Assembly (NCBI RefSeq): GCF_019973775.1
Contig: NZ_AP025032.1
Location: 1,860,001 to 1,924,000 of the forward strand
Length of the DNA: 64,000 nt
Origin: Aureimonas sp. SA4125
Lineage (GTDB): Bacteria; Pseudomonadota; Alphaproteobacteria; Rhizobiales; Rhizobiaceae
Reading direction: 5' to 3'
Part shown: piece after piece, positions 35,783 through 45,853 of the stretch
Numbering within the stretch: position 1 is the stretch's first letter
Layout of the letters: each line of letters opens with the position of its first letter
Made by a program: the position numbers and the translations under genes
The notes under the pieces: model-generated
The model's database searches: none
What the model was told of the DNA's origin: nothing
What the model saw: the letters and a program-made list of their open reading frames with translations, nothing else

Positions 35783-37779
35783 CCGTCGACAAGCTCAGGC
35801 ACGACCCCATCATCGGGGCGTTGGACTTTGATTTTTGCGAAGACGGCGTCGAAGGCGATGAATCGACGGAAGCCTATCTAAAGGACATGCTCGCCAGAGC
35901 CGTCCTGGCCCTCCGACCATCCCAGTTCGTGATCTTCGAGGCGCTTCTTGCCGCCGACAGCACGAAGGCAATCAAGCGGCTCGAGGCGGGCGGCAGGATC
36001 TGCGTCGTCATGCGTGTCCCATCCGAAGCGTGGAGCGATTGCACGACGAAGAGCCTCGACACGTTCGTGACCCATCTGGCGCTTGGCACGCAGAATCCGC
36101 ATCTCGCCTCGATCAAGGTCCACGTTCCCGAGAAGCCTAGCCACAGGGCTCGGAACAAGGCGCCGCTCGTAAACGTGCCGCAGGTGCTGATCGGGATTCA
36201 AGTGAGCCATGTTGCCGTGGTGGTCGAGCCCGGGCACGATCTGCCGGACCTGTTCAAGGTGATCGCCGACATCACGCACGATCTGACGAGAATTCCTACG
36301 GAGCACTTCGTGGCAGCTCTCCGGCGTCGGTATCCCGACGGCGACATCACCTGGCCGAAGTCGCTCGACGTCGCCGGTGTGAGCCCAGTCCCGCTCGACT
36401 TCGCCTGCAGCCGCGGCGAAAATGTCACCGACTGTCTCGAACTTCTCGATGTTCTGGTTCGCCAGGAGCTCGAGGCGTCAGGGAGGTCGCCCCTCTCCGC
36501 CACCGGACCGGCACTTGCCGATTTACATGGCTATGGCGAAGCCAAGGAATGGGGCATGCGCCTGGTCGCCGACCTTGCGGAATTCGGCAAGGGCACGTTG
36601 CCTTGGTCCGAGATCGATGGCGGTTGCCTGCTCGTCGGGCCGCCCGGCACCGGCAAGACGCTCTTCGCGTCCGCCCTCGCCAAGTCCGCCGGCGTCAACT
36701 TCATCTCGACTTCCTACGCCGAATGGCAATCGGCAAAGGAAGGCCATTCCGGCGATGTCATCCGCACGATGCGCGAGCGTTTTGCAGCGGCGGCCAGCGC
36801 CGCGCCGGCGATCCTCTTCATCGACGAGATCGACAGCATGGTCGCTCGGGGAACCAGTGCCCGCCATGATGACTGGTGGCGCATGATGGTCAACGCGCTG
36901 CTGGAATGTCTCGACGGCACCGGTCGAAGGGAAGGCGTCGTCGTCATCGCCGCCTGCAACGATGCGGATTCGCTGGATCCCGCGATGGTTCGCTCCGGTC
37001 GGCTCGACCGGCGCTTCCGGGTCGAGCTGCCGGACGAGGCCGACCTCATCAGGATCTTCCAGCATCATCTCCCCGGCATCGCCGCCGCCGACATCGAGCC
37101 GGCGGCGATCGCATTGGCCGGATCAACCTCGGGCGCGGATGCGGCAAGGCTAGCACGCGAAGCGAGAAGCGCCGCCAGAAGGGAAAACCGAGAAGTGACC
37201 TCCGTCGATCTGATGACCGCGGCCCTGCCGATCGACCTTCGCCCTTGCGGTCTGCGAAACGTTGTCGCCGTTCATGAAGCTGGGCATGCCATCGTCTGCA
37301 TGCTGATGGGAAACATGCCTCGCTCCCTGTCCATCGTCCAAAACGGTGACGCCGGAGGCGGCGTAGCGGTCAATCAGCAGATCAACGAGAACCGAATCGA
37401 AGACTACGACAATGTCGTTCGGCAGCTGCTCGGCGGTCGTGCTGCCGAGGAACTGATCTTCGGAAAGGTCTCCGCAGGAGCTGGAGGTGGAAGCGATTCC
37501 GATCTCGGACGGGTCACGGCGATCATCTCGAATGTCCATGCCCGACTAGGTCTTGGGTCGAACCTGATGTCGACGGACGGCATCGAAGGCGACTTCGTCG
37601 AAGGCCGGATCAGGCGTCTCTACGCCGAAACGCAGATGATGCTGGCAGGAGAGAGGGAAGCGCTGTCCGCCTTGGCTTCGCTGGCTCTCATGCGTCGCGT
37701 TCTCGGGAACCGTGAACTCCGAGCATTTGCCGACGAGTGGGAACTTTTCGATCCTTATCGAGCCTGCCGCACCATGTGA
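35779..37779 (+). CDS. Soluble AAA+ / M41 FtsH-like zinc metalloprotease
   Basis: 666 residues. A unique N-terminal region of about 240 residues, without membrane helices, precedes an AAA+ module with Walker A GPPGTGKT (287-294), Walker B ILFIDEID (345-352), and the second region of homology with arginine fingers in RSGRLDRRFRVELP. The M41 protease domain follows: zinc motif HEAGH (499-503), LLGGRAAEELIFG and the third-ligand segment SDSDLGRVT. FtsH itself is membrane-anchored; this one is not. It would be an ATP-dependent protease with an unusual adaptor-like N-terminus. Confidence 0.85.
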   Translation: MTVDKLRHDPIIGALDFDFCEDGVEGDESTEAYLKDMLARAVLALRPSQFVIFEALLAADSTKAIKRLEAGGRICVVMRVPSEAWSDCTTKSLDTFVTHLALGTQNPHLASIKVHVPEKPSHRARNKAPLVNVPQVLIGIQVSHVAVVVEPGHDLPDLFKVIADITHDLTRIPTEHFVAALRRRYPDGDITWPKSLDVAGVSPVPLDFACSRGENVTDCLELLDVLVRQELEASGRSPLSATGPALADLHGYGEAKEWGMRLVADLAEFGKGTLPWSEIDGGCLLVGPPGTGKTLFASALAKSAGVNFISTSYAEWQSAKEGHSGDVIRTMRERFAAAASAAPAILFIDEIDSMVARGTSARHDDWWRMMVNALLECLDGTGRREGVVVIAACNDADSLDPAMVRSGRLDRRFRVELPDEADLIRIFQHHLPGIAAADIEPAAIALAGSTSGADAARLAREARSAARRENREVTSVDLMTAALPIDLRPCGLRNVVAVHEAGHAIVCMLMGNMPRSLSIVQNGDAGGGVAVNQQINENRIEDYDNVVRQLLGGRAAEELIFGKVSAGAGGGSDSDLGRVTAIISNVHARLGLGSNLMSTDGIEGDFVEGRIRRLYAETQMMLAGEREALSALASLALMRRVLGNRELRAFADEWELFDPYRACRTM

Positions 37780-37781
37780 CC

Positions 37782-37813
37782 AGTCGACCCGGCCGCTTTA
37801 GGTCGGGTCGACT
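37782..37813 (+). terminator. Hairpin after the AAA+/M41 gene
   Basis: AGTCGACCCG pairs with CGGGTCGACT across a 12-base loop, three bases after the stop codon. The T-run is weak (TTC), so termination is likely but not certain. Confidence 0.5.
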
Positions 37814-37926
37814 TCAAGAAAGCGGCTTCTTACGCCCGTCAAGCAATGTCTGCCATGCTCGTATGCGCTGATGGTCGGCCCCGAGCATCAGCTGAAAATT
37901 GTCTCGTATGTGCGACAATCAGCACT

Positions 37927-38610
37927 CTAAGCATCGACAATCGATGCGTCGGCTTTCCGGTAAGCTATCCCGCGACTGGAATACGCAGGGTTGCCGTCAC
38001 CGGTATCGCGATTACGAAAAACGTCATGAACCGAAATGGCGCCGGACGAGCTTTTGTGGAAAGCTTCGATGGAGGCGAACGAAAGAACGTTTGCGTCGAA
38101 AGGACGCAAAAGGCGACATAGCGCCTCCCTATTTGCCGGATCCTCGTCGATGACGACTATGTCTGGCTTGCGGTGGGAGCGAGCGATTCCGGCCACCCGC
38201 CCTGTCAGAAGAGACTCCCTTGCTGCCAAGTCTCCCTGCGTGTCATCGGGAACGAAAAGGTAGCCTCTGCCTGACACTGTCTTGATCCGATCGCGCTCCT
38301 CGCCCAGCGCCTTGCGCAGGCAGGTAATCTGAAACCTGAGATTGCTCTCGTCGACGATGGTGGACGGCCAGACATATCGCGCCATGACCTCCTTGCTGAC
38401 GATCTGCCCCTGGTGCGTGAGGAGCAGCACGAGGAGATCGAAGGCACGGGCTCCCAGGCAAACGACATTGCCGTCGAGGAGCAACGTGCGAGCATTCGGG
38501 AGAGCAACGTATCTGCCGAACGATAGCTCGGCACCGACATTCGTCAGCGGACCTGCCGGCTGTTCCTCGATGAGATCGACCACGCTTTTGAGTGTTGCGC
38601 CGGTGTGCAT
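37927..38610 (-). CDS. Winged-helix regulator fused to a truncated receiver domain
   Basis: 227 residues. Residues ~25-125 form an OmpR/CadC-type winged helix (ARAFDLLVLLLTHQGQIVSKE, SNLRFQITCLRKALGEE, VSGRGYLFVP). Residues ~148-190 start a response-regulator receiver (KPDIVVIDEDPANREALCRL) but stop before the phospho-accepting aspartate would appear; the last 35 residues do not look like a receiver. The domain order is reversed compared with OmpR. Its DNA-binding domain resembles that of the broken large regulator at 40462-45831. Probably degenerate at its 3' end. Confidence 0.7.
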   Translation of the reverse strand: MHTGATLKSVVDLIEEQPAGPLTNVGAELSFGRYVALPNARTLLLDGNVVCLGARAFDLLVLLLTHQGQIVSKEVMARYVWPSTIVDESNLRFQITCLRKALGEERDRIKTVSGRGYLFVPDDTQGDLAARESLLTGRVAGIARSHRKPDIVVIDEDPANREALCRLLRPFDANVLSFASIEAFHKSSSGAISVHDVFRNRDTGDGNPAYSSRGIAYRKADASIVDA

Positions 38611-38901
38611 ACCAATCTCCTCATCTCAATTTTTCGGGAAAAGGCGCGTGCGAGGATGTCTCGACACCGCTCTATCCAATTCCGGTGCCCGCATCCTGCA
38701 ACTCCAAACCTCCCTTTCAAAGTTATGCGTTGTCATGCGGCGTTAAACGAAGCCACGTCGTGGATGGCGCGAAGCACTGCCGAGTTGCGGCAGGGAGCGC
38801 TTCCAGCCACTGCTGGCTTAGGCGACTCGAGCCATCACTTACACAGGTTCGGACTCAGCGAAGCGGCTAGGGCCCGCCCGCCAAACAGGCGTCATGCGGG
38901 T

Positions 38902-40218
38902 TCATCGGTTCGGCTGCACCCGAAAATCAAAATCACCTTTTGTGCGGGCGATGGTCTTCAGCCGGACGGCGACGATCAGGGAAAGGAGAAATCCGATCAT
39001 GATCACTAGCAGCGGCATGTCGTAGCCCTGTGCAAGGTCATAGGAATAACCGACGAGCGCGGGCCCCAGCGCGCATCCCAACAGGAACATGCCGCAAATT
39101 CCTCCTAAAACGGTACCGTATCGATCTTCCGGGAAGTAACGGAGCGCATAGAACGGCAGCAGATCCGCCTCCGCTCCCATGACGAACCCTAGCATCAGAG
39201 CCGCAGCGATTCCGAACGATCCGGCATCCACGAACATCACCAGGGAACTGAGCAATGCCACGGTGATCACGACGATCGCCAGATGGTCGACCGGCACACG
39301 ATCGAGCAAGTAACCGATAAGCAGCCGGCCTGCGATCGCCGCAAGCCCGATCAAGCCGGCTGTGTTCGCTGCCTGAAGGGCGGTCTCGCCGGTGTCGATG
39401 AGTATGGGTACGAAGTGTACGACGAGGCCGGCGCTGGGAATCGCGAGAAGGAGAAAAAGGCCGCAGATCTCCCAGAAAAGACGGCTTCGCCACACCGATG
39501 GCAAATGTCGCCCTTTCGGGATTTCGGGATCCGGTCCACCGATGTGTTTCCTAGCAACCAGATGACGGCGGATCGGCAATAGGACAAATGCGAGAAAGAC
39601 AGCGACCCCCAGGGGAAAAAGACTTAGCCACTGATAAGCCGATCGCCATCCCTGCTCTTGAATGATGGGCATCACCGCCGGCGGAATGATGAGCGCACCG
39701 AACCCGGCCCCGGTCATCACGATGCCCAACGCGATTCCGCGGCGCCGTTCGCATACGGCCAGTATAAGCTTGCTGAAGCAGAGTCCGGTCGCACCGCTGC
39801 CCAAGAGCGCCAGGAGGATGGAGAAGCCGATATAGGTTTCGAGGCTTTCGCTATATTGGCCGATCAGAAAAAGACCAAGAGCGAGCCCGACAAGGGAGCA
39901 CAGTGCCAAGGCGAGCGCGCCGTATCGATCCAGGATCATGCCAAGAAGCGGCGTCATGGCAGCTGATGCCAATGTGCAGAATAAGGGGCCGAGGGAAGCC
40001 TGCCCTCGAGTCAATCCTAGCTGCTCTGAAATCGGCAGTATGAAAAGCCCCGCAGTGTACAGGTAGGTTGCGCTGAAGCCGACGGTCAACCCAAGGAAGC
40101 CGCAAAAGACGACGATCACACGCCAAGGGTCGCTTAGACGCTCTGATGAAAAACCAAGCGCCTCCGAAGACACTGGATTATGACTGCGGGCCATGGGCAT
40201 AACTCTCGAAGAATTCAA
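38902..40218 (-). CDS. MFS transporter (monocarboxylate/oxalate-formate antiporter-like)
   Basis: 438 residues with twelve predicted helices. The MFS loop motif after helix 2 appears as GMILDRYGALALALC, and the repeat in the second half as GRLLIGYLLDRVPVDHLAI. The substrate is not evident; the general look is of the OxlT/MCT branch. It lies 243 bp downstream, on the same strand, of the IS-broken regulator, which may have controlled it. The 291 bp after it contain no gene I can support. Confidence 0.85.
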   Translation of the reverse strand: MNSSRVMPMARSHNPVSSEALGFSSERLSDPWRVIVVFCGFLGLTVGFSATYLYTAGLFILPISEQLGLTRGQASLGPLFCTLASAAMTPLLGMILDRYGALALALCSLVGLALGLFLIGQYSESLETYIGFSILLALLGSGATGLCFSKLILAVCERRRGIALGIVMTGAGFGALIIPPAVMPIIQEQGWRSAYQWLSLFPLGVAVFLAFVLLPIRRHLVARKHIGGPDPEIPKGRHLPSVWRSRLFWEICGLFLLLAIPSAGLVVHFVPILIDTGETALQAANTAGLIGLAAIAGRLLIGYLLDRVPVDHLAIVVITVALLSSLVMFVDAGSFGIAAALMLGFVMGAEADLLPFYALRYFPEDRYGTVLGGICGMFLLGCALGPALVGYSYDLAQGYDMPLLVIMIGFLLSLIVAVRLKTIARTKGDFDFRVQPNR

Positions 40219-42138
40219 CCCTGCTGAAGTCTGTGATCTAAAATGGAGTATCGGTTAGGTATCTTCTGATCGAATTTCACCGCATATGAGAATAGCTAAC
40301 CTGGAGGAGAGTTTTCGTGAGAACTACACAATTCATACTTCCAATCAATCCGATTGCACAATCGGGGGCAGCACTCCGTTCCGCCGACTGAACGATACCG
40401 AATGCCCGAGAGGACCGTCGGACATTTGAAGTAAAACGTGCGCGTTCATCTATCGATGCTCTCATGCGGAGGATTCGAGAATTGTTCGAGCCCTGATGAG
40501 GTCGGATGTTCCGAAACCTTCTGTGAACCGCCCATAGATTTCGCCAAGGACTTGAACACTGGTACCGTTGCCATCATCGAAACCCAGGCGGGCGAGGCTG
40601 GTTGCTGCGCGTAGTTCAAATGACAGCGCGCCTTGACGCTTCGCAAGTGCAAGAGATCTTGTAAATCTGTCACGAGCGGCAATGTTTGCGCCAGGCCCAC
40701 CCCCAATTAGAATAATCTCGCCTTCAAGGCGTATCAACTCAGCCAAGAACCATTGCTCGTCGAGACGCTCACATAGTTCGATTGCCTTGCCTATGTGAGC
40801 CAGACCGGCAGCGACATTTCCCGCTCCTGCATCAGCATATGCCAGTTCTCCCAGGAACCTCGTATGATGCATTCCGAACGACCCTTCTGGCACCCCGACT
40901 AATGCTTCAGAAAGAATTGTTGCAGCCCCAGTCGCATCTCCCTGCCGACTTAACAAGGCTCCCTTCCAGCACAGTCCGAAGTACTTCCATGGTCCGTTTT
41001 GATCTACGACCGAAATTTCAAGCAAATTTTCAATGTAAGTCTCAGCGGCGAGGAAATCGCCCGTTATCACCGATATTCTACAAGCTGAATATGCAAGGGC
41101 GTAGGCGGTAGAAATGTCATGATGAACGTTTTGTGCGATTTCGACGCTTCGTGATGCTATTGTCTTAGCATGATCGGGAAATCCTAGTACCCAAAGTGTC
41201 TTTGATAGATTTACACATGCGAGTACAGTCTGATCAATACGGAAGCGTAGTACATCCATACTATATCCTCCCTTTAAATAGGCTTCATAGACTTCCCGCT
41301 GGTACTTGCAGGCCTCTTTGAATTGGCCATAATAAAACATTTCAATCGCGTGCATTCGCTTGGCATGAAGCGCATCTTCGACGGAGGGAGACAACCCCGC
41401 CAGAGCTTCAAAGCGCTCGTGCAACCGCCTAACTTCCCGCATTTTGCCTTCTCTGAAGGAGACGCTCCACATGCTACCGATCGCCCGCAGCTGATAGTCG
41501 ATGTCGCAGTTCTTCTCTGCTGCCGAAAGGCAGTCGCGCCACGCCTCGTAGGCTTTCGGTCCACCGCCCGAGGTGTACAAAAGTGACATTCCAAGGCCGG
41601 CAAGAAGTTGCACTTCGAACTGTGCATCAGGTGCGAGGCCAGCCGGACGATCTGACAGGGCGGATTGAACGCGACTGCGGCACTCTTCATTCAACGAGAG
41701 GTGCGTCAAGAGTGGTACAGCAACCGTTGTAAGGGCATCTCGAAGCCGCCATTCGCGGCTGGAAGACGCCCAGTCCAGGGCTGCACGGAGATTGTCCAAC
41801 TGCGACTTATATGCCTCGACCCATTGTAAACTCGACCATCCACTGGATCGGACGCTTGCGCTCTGGAAGTAGGTAAGAAAATATTCGGCGTGGCGGCGGC
41901 TGACCTGCTCGAGTTCAGCAAGGTCAACCAGTCGCGCCCGCCCATAGGCACGGGCGGACTCCAGCAGCCGATAGGTGACCGTTTCGCCCGAGACATCGGC
42001 TGCTACGAGGGAAACGGCAACCAGAGCCGCAATTGACTCTCCCATCTCGGTACGTGAGCTTGCGCCGTCCGAGGCAACGGCATTTCCCGCCTCCAACGTG
42101 AAGCTGCCCGCAAGGACGCTTAGTCGTAAGCGTCGTCC

Positions 42139-43671
42139 TCAAGCCACGTCGGCGAGCGCGTCCGTGGGCCTAAACTGCCATGGCATGAGATCATCGATGC
42201 CGCTGTTGGGATGGCCCTTTACGATCAGCGTGATGACGGCGGTCATGTAGGCCTGTGGATCGACGCCGTTGAGCTTGCAGGTTTCGATCAGCGAAGCGAT
42301 GACGGCCCAGTGGCCGGCCCCGCCGTCGGAGCCTGCGAACAGGGCGTTCTTACGGGTCAGGGCCAGCGGGCGGATCGAGCGCTCGACGGTGTTGTTGTCG
42401 ATTTCCACACGGCCGTCGCCTGTAAAGAGGCAAAGGCCTTCCCAACGTGAGAGCGTGTAGCGGATCGCCTCGGCGAGCTTGGTCTTCTGGCTGATGAGCG
42501 CGAGCTTCTCGCGCAGGAATAGCTCGATCGCGTCGAGGACGGGCCTCGTTCTTTCCTGGCGTGCGTGACGGCGGACCTCGGCCGGTCGTCCCCGGATCTC
42601 GGTCTCGATCCGGTAGAGCGCAGCGATGCGCTCCAGCATCTCGGCCGCGATCGGTGCGGGGCCGGCGGCGGCGAGTTCGTAGAACCGTCGGCGGACATGC
42701 GCCCAACAGAAGGCGAGCCGGACATCCCCTTTCTCGGCCAGCACCTTGTAGCCGCCATAGCCGTCGACCTGGAGGATGCCGGCAAACCCCTTGAGATGGG
42801 CGATGGGCCGCTCGGCCTTGCGGTCGGGCGCATAGACATAGGCAACGGCGGGCGGGTCGCCGCCCTGCCATGGCCGATCGTCCCGGGCATAGGCGAAGAG
42901 CTGCCCGGTCTTTGTCCGGCCGCGACCGGGATCGAGCACCGGCGCCGTGGTCTCGTCAGCAAATAATTTCGATGATGCCTTGAGGTGGCCCAACAGCCGC
43001 TCGTGGATGGGACGCAGCAGGAAGGCAGCTCGACCGACCCAGTCGGCGAGCGTCGAGCGGTCGAGATGGACGCCCTGGCGGGCGTAAATCTGCGCCTGGC
43101 GATAGAGCGGCAGATGGTCGGCAAATTTGGAGACGAGGACGTGGGCGACGGTAGCCTCGGTGGGCATGCCGCCCTCGATCAGCCGTGCCGGCGCCGGCGC
43201 CTGGACGACAACGCCCTCGCAGGCCCGGCAGCCATAGCGGGGCCGACGGGTGACGAGCACCCGGAACTGGGCCGGCACGATGTCGAGCCGCTCGGCGACG
43301 TCCTCGCCGATGACATGCAGGGCATGGCGGCAGCACGGGCAGGCCTTGTCCTCGATGTCGACGACCATCTCGATCCGAGGCAGGTGGGCAGGCAGCGAGC
43401 CTCGATTTGCCCGGCGCTTGGCGGCGCGCTCTGTCCGAACGTCCGGAGCCGCGGCCTCTGCGGCCGCCTCGTCATCGGCTGCGGCCTGCTCGACCTCTTC
43501 GAGGCCCAGCAGAAGCTGATCTTCCGGCAGCGTCTCGGCCCGGCGTCCGAAGCGGTGGCGCTGCAATTCCTTGATGATTTGCTCGAGACGTTCAGCCCGC
43601 AGACGCTCGGTGATCAGCATCGCCTTGAGCGTGCCGGGATCGTCGGGAAGCGTGTCGGCAGCGGGTGTCAT
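42139..43671 (-). CDS. tnpC: IS66 transposase TnpC
   Basis: 510 residues: N-terminal coiled helix (ERLRAERLEQIIKELQRHRF), zinc-finger-like CPCCRHAL and CRACEG segments, and the DDE domain with LFADETTAPVLDPGRG, QVDGYGGYKVL and the terminal block VEIDNNTVERSIRPLALTRK. Length and motifs are those of a complete IS66 transposase. Confidence 0.95.
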   Translation of the reverse strand: MTPAADTLPDDPGTLKAMLITERLRAERLEQIIKELQRHRFGRRAETLPEDQLLLGLEEVEQAAADDEAAAEAAAPDVRTERAAKRRANRGSLPAHLPRIEMVVDIEDKACPCCRHALHVIGEDVAERLDIVPAQFRVLVTRRPRYGCRACEGVVVQAPAPARLIEGGMPTEATVAHVLVSKFADHLPLYRQAQIYARQGVHLDRSTLADWVGRAAFLLRPIHERLLGHLKASSKLFADETTAPVLDPGRGRTKTGQLFAYARDDRPWQGGDPPAVAYVYAPDRKAERPIAHLKGFAGILQVDGYGGYKVLAEKGDVRLAFCWAHVRRRFYELAAAGPAPIAAEMLERIAALYRIETEIRGRPAEVRRHARQERTRPVLDAIELFLREKLALISQKTKLAEAIRYTLSRWEGLCLFTGDGRVEIDNNTVERSIRPLALTRKNALFAGSDGGAGHWAVIASLIETCKLNGVDPQAYMTAVITLIVKGHPNSGIDDLMPWQFRPTDALADVA

Positions 43672-43728
43672 GCCAGAAGTGAATCACCTCCCAACGCCTG
43701 CGGCAACAGGCTTTTGTGTCCCCAGAGG

Positions 43729-44094
43729 TCAGCCTGATGACGACGGGACGCGGCTGGTCTGGACCTCGTGGACTCGGCGCCAGTCGAGGCCTTCGAGCAG
43801 CGCCGATAGCTGCGCCGCGGTCAGGTGCATGACGCTGTCCTGGGCCTTCGGCCAGCGGAACTGGCCGTCCTCCAGCCGCTTGGCGACCAGCACCACGCCG
43901 GTGCCGTCCCAGAATACCAGCTTGATCCGGTCGGCCCGCTTGGCCCGGAAGACGTAGACCGTGCCCGAGAATGGATCGGCGCCCATCGTCTCGCGCACCA
44001 GCGCCGCCAGTCCTTCCGCGCCCTTGCGGAAGTCGACGGGCTTGGTTGCCACCATCACCCGGACCGCGCCCGTCGGCCCGATCACGAACCACAC
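43729..44094 (-). CDS. tnpB: IS66 accessory protein TnpB
   Basis: 121 residues of the IS66 Orf2 family, recognised by TKPVDFRKGAEGLAALV and VYVFRAKRADRIKLVFWDGT. Needed for transposition in studied members; role unknown. It overlaps tnpA by 13 bp. Confidence 0.94.
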   Translation of the reverse strand: MWFVIGPTGAVRVMVATKPVDFRKGAEGLAALVRETMGADPFSGTVYVFRAKRADRIKLVFWDGTGVVLVAKRLEDGQFRWPKAQDSVMHLTAAQLSALLEGLDWRRVHEVQTSRVPSSSG

Positions 44095-44516
44095 TTCAGC
44101 GCCGAGATCACCGCCGCTATCGTCGTTGGGCTCGCGTCGGGGCCAATGCGAACAACGACGCCACAGAGCTCCAGTTCGATCCCGCCGCCGCTTCGAGCCG
44201 CAGCCCGCTTGCGGCGCGGCGGCTTCGGCGAATTGTGCGGCACGACACTCGAGGGCGGTTCGACGATGACGGGCACGAAAGCCGGCGAGGCCGCCGAGCC
44301 CGCATCGAACACACGGCGTGCCTCACGCCGCCACCCAAAAATCTGCTGCGGCAATAGCCCGTGCCGACGGGCCACTTCCGAAACCGCCGCGCCTGACACC
44401 AAGGTCTCCTCCAGGATCCGTGCCTTGTCGTCCGCCGACCAGCGACGCCGTCCCCCAGCCCCGTTGATCACCTCGACCCGGCGCATCGGCTTAAGCGTAA
44501 TGTCAAATCCAGACAC
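44082..44516 (-). CDS. tnpA: IS66 accessory protein TnpA
   Basis: 144 residues: a helix-turn-helix of the transposase_8 type (WSADDKARILEETLVSGAAV then RRHGLLPQQIFGWRRE) and a proline/arginine-rich tail. First gene of the element. Confidence 0.93.
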   Translation of the reverse strand: MSGFDITLKPMRRVEVINGAGGRRRWSADDKARILEETLVSGAAVSEVARRHGLLPQQIFGWRREARRVFDAGSAASPAFVPVIVEPPSSVVPHNSPKPPRRKRAAARSGGGIELELCGVVVRIGPDASPTTIAAVISALKCGS

Positions 44517-45853
44517 AGAACGATCCTCTTCAAGATCGTCAGACTCGCCTGTCAGGCCACAGCGCGAAAGGTGGAGCCGGGATGACGCTTACGCTTAGTC
44601 GTCGAAATACCAGTTGCGATGCAGGCGATAGCAACTGGTAGCTCCAGTCGAATACTGCATTCAAGGTTCGGTGGCGCGGTGGTGCAGTTCGCAGTCCTGT
44701 AGACAAAAGCCGAAAGCGATCATCGAGCTCTGTGGCTACGCCTCGTATGCCGAAGGTGCCGACCCTTGCTGTTGCAAGCTCGATCGCAAGCGCCATACCA
44801 TCCAGCCGGCGGCATATCTCGCCGACGGCTTGTACGTCCTCATCACGCAGCTCGTAGGAGCCGAGCGCAGCATTGGTCCGGTCGACGAACAACTGGACAG
44901 CCGAAAAGCTCATCGCATCCGCAGCCGTTAGCGCCGAGCCCTCGGGAGGGACGTCCAACGGGCCGAGAGGATGGACGCGCTCTCCCTTTGCCCCAAGGGG
45001 CTCGCGGCTTGTTGCCAGAATCTGGACCTGCGGAGCACGAGACAGGATCGCCTCTGAAAGTGTCGCTGCCGCCTCGATGACCTGTTCGCAATTATCCAGG
45101 AGAAGCAGGAGCTGCTTGTCCCGCAGAAAAGCAATGATAGCCGGAACGGGGTCGCTAGATATCACGGGAAGTCCAAGTGATGATGCGACCACGCCGGGAA
45201 CGAGAGCTGGATCGACGATCGACGAGAGGTCGACGAACCATGCCCCGTCCTTTCGATTCCGGCGCAGGGCAGCCGATGCCGTCAAGGCGACAGTGGTTTT
45301 TCCGATTCCGCCGGGGCCCACGATCGTGATCAGCCGGCGGTCGGGCAGTTCCGCAGTCAGGTGCTCAATGAAAGTCTCACGACCGAAGATCCTTACCAGA
45401 ACTGTTGGCAGCTCGTTCCCATCTGTCCCTGGCAGCTCGCCGGCATCGCGTCTCCCGCCCTGAAGCTGCACAGAAACGGGAGCGGCAAAGCTATAGCCTC
45501 GCCCGGCGTTGTTGATAATGAAACGGCGTCCATCCTTGCCATCGCCAAGCAACTTGCGAAGGCTCGCGATCTGCACGCGGAGGCTCCCCTCTTGCACGAT
45601 GACATCCGGCCAGGCACGCGCAAGCAGATCCTCTTTGCTGACCACACCGCCGGCACCGCGAACCAATGCTGAGAGAATGTCAAAAGCACGGCCACCCAGC
45701 GGTACGGGTTCACCGCCTTCGACAAGAAGCCTACGCGACGGAAACATTGTGAACGCGCCGAAGCTAATTATTTCCTCGGCTTCTCCGGATGTAGATATGG
45801 CGGAGGATGCAGCAGTATCATTATGTACCACAGCTCGATCCTCAAGGCGGATC

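Larger units (their letters stand above)
42126..44592 (-). mobile_element. IS66-family element with tnpABC
   Basis: 2467 bp with terminal repeats GTAAGCGTC (left) and its match inward from the right (GTAAGCGTCATCC), flanked by perfect 8-bp duplications GCTTAGTC at 42118-42125 and 44593-44600. All three IS66 genes are intact and collinear. It splits the large regulator gene. Confidence 0.95.
40462..45831 (-). pseudogene. Large winged-helix / NB-ATPase regulator split by IS66
   Basis: The 5' part (45831-44593) encodes a winged helix (GRAFDILSALVRGAGGVVSK) and a signal-transduction ATPase with Walker A VGPGGIGKTT and Walker B LLLLLDNCEQV. The 3' part (42117-40462) encodes the helical-repeat region of the same family. 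Removing IS66 and one 8-bp duplication restores an exact frame (VFRRLS joined to VLAGSFTLEAGN), giving about 964 residues, normal for this family. The start is a GTG at 45831 with GAGG upstream; an IS256 copy lies 22 bp further upstream. Confidence 0.88.
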
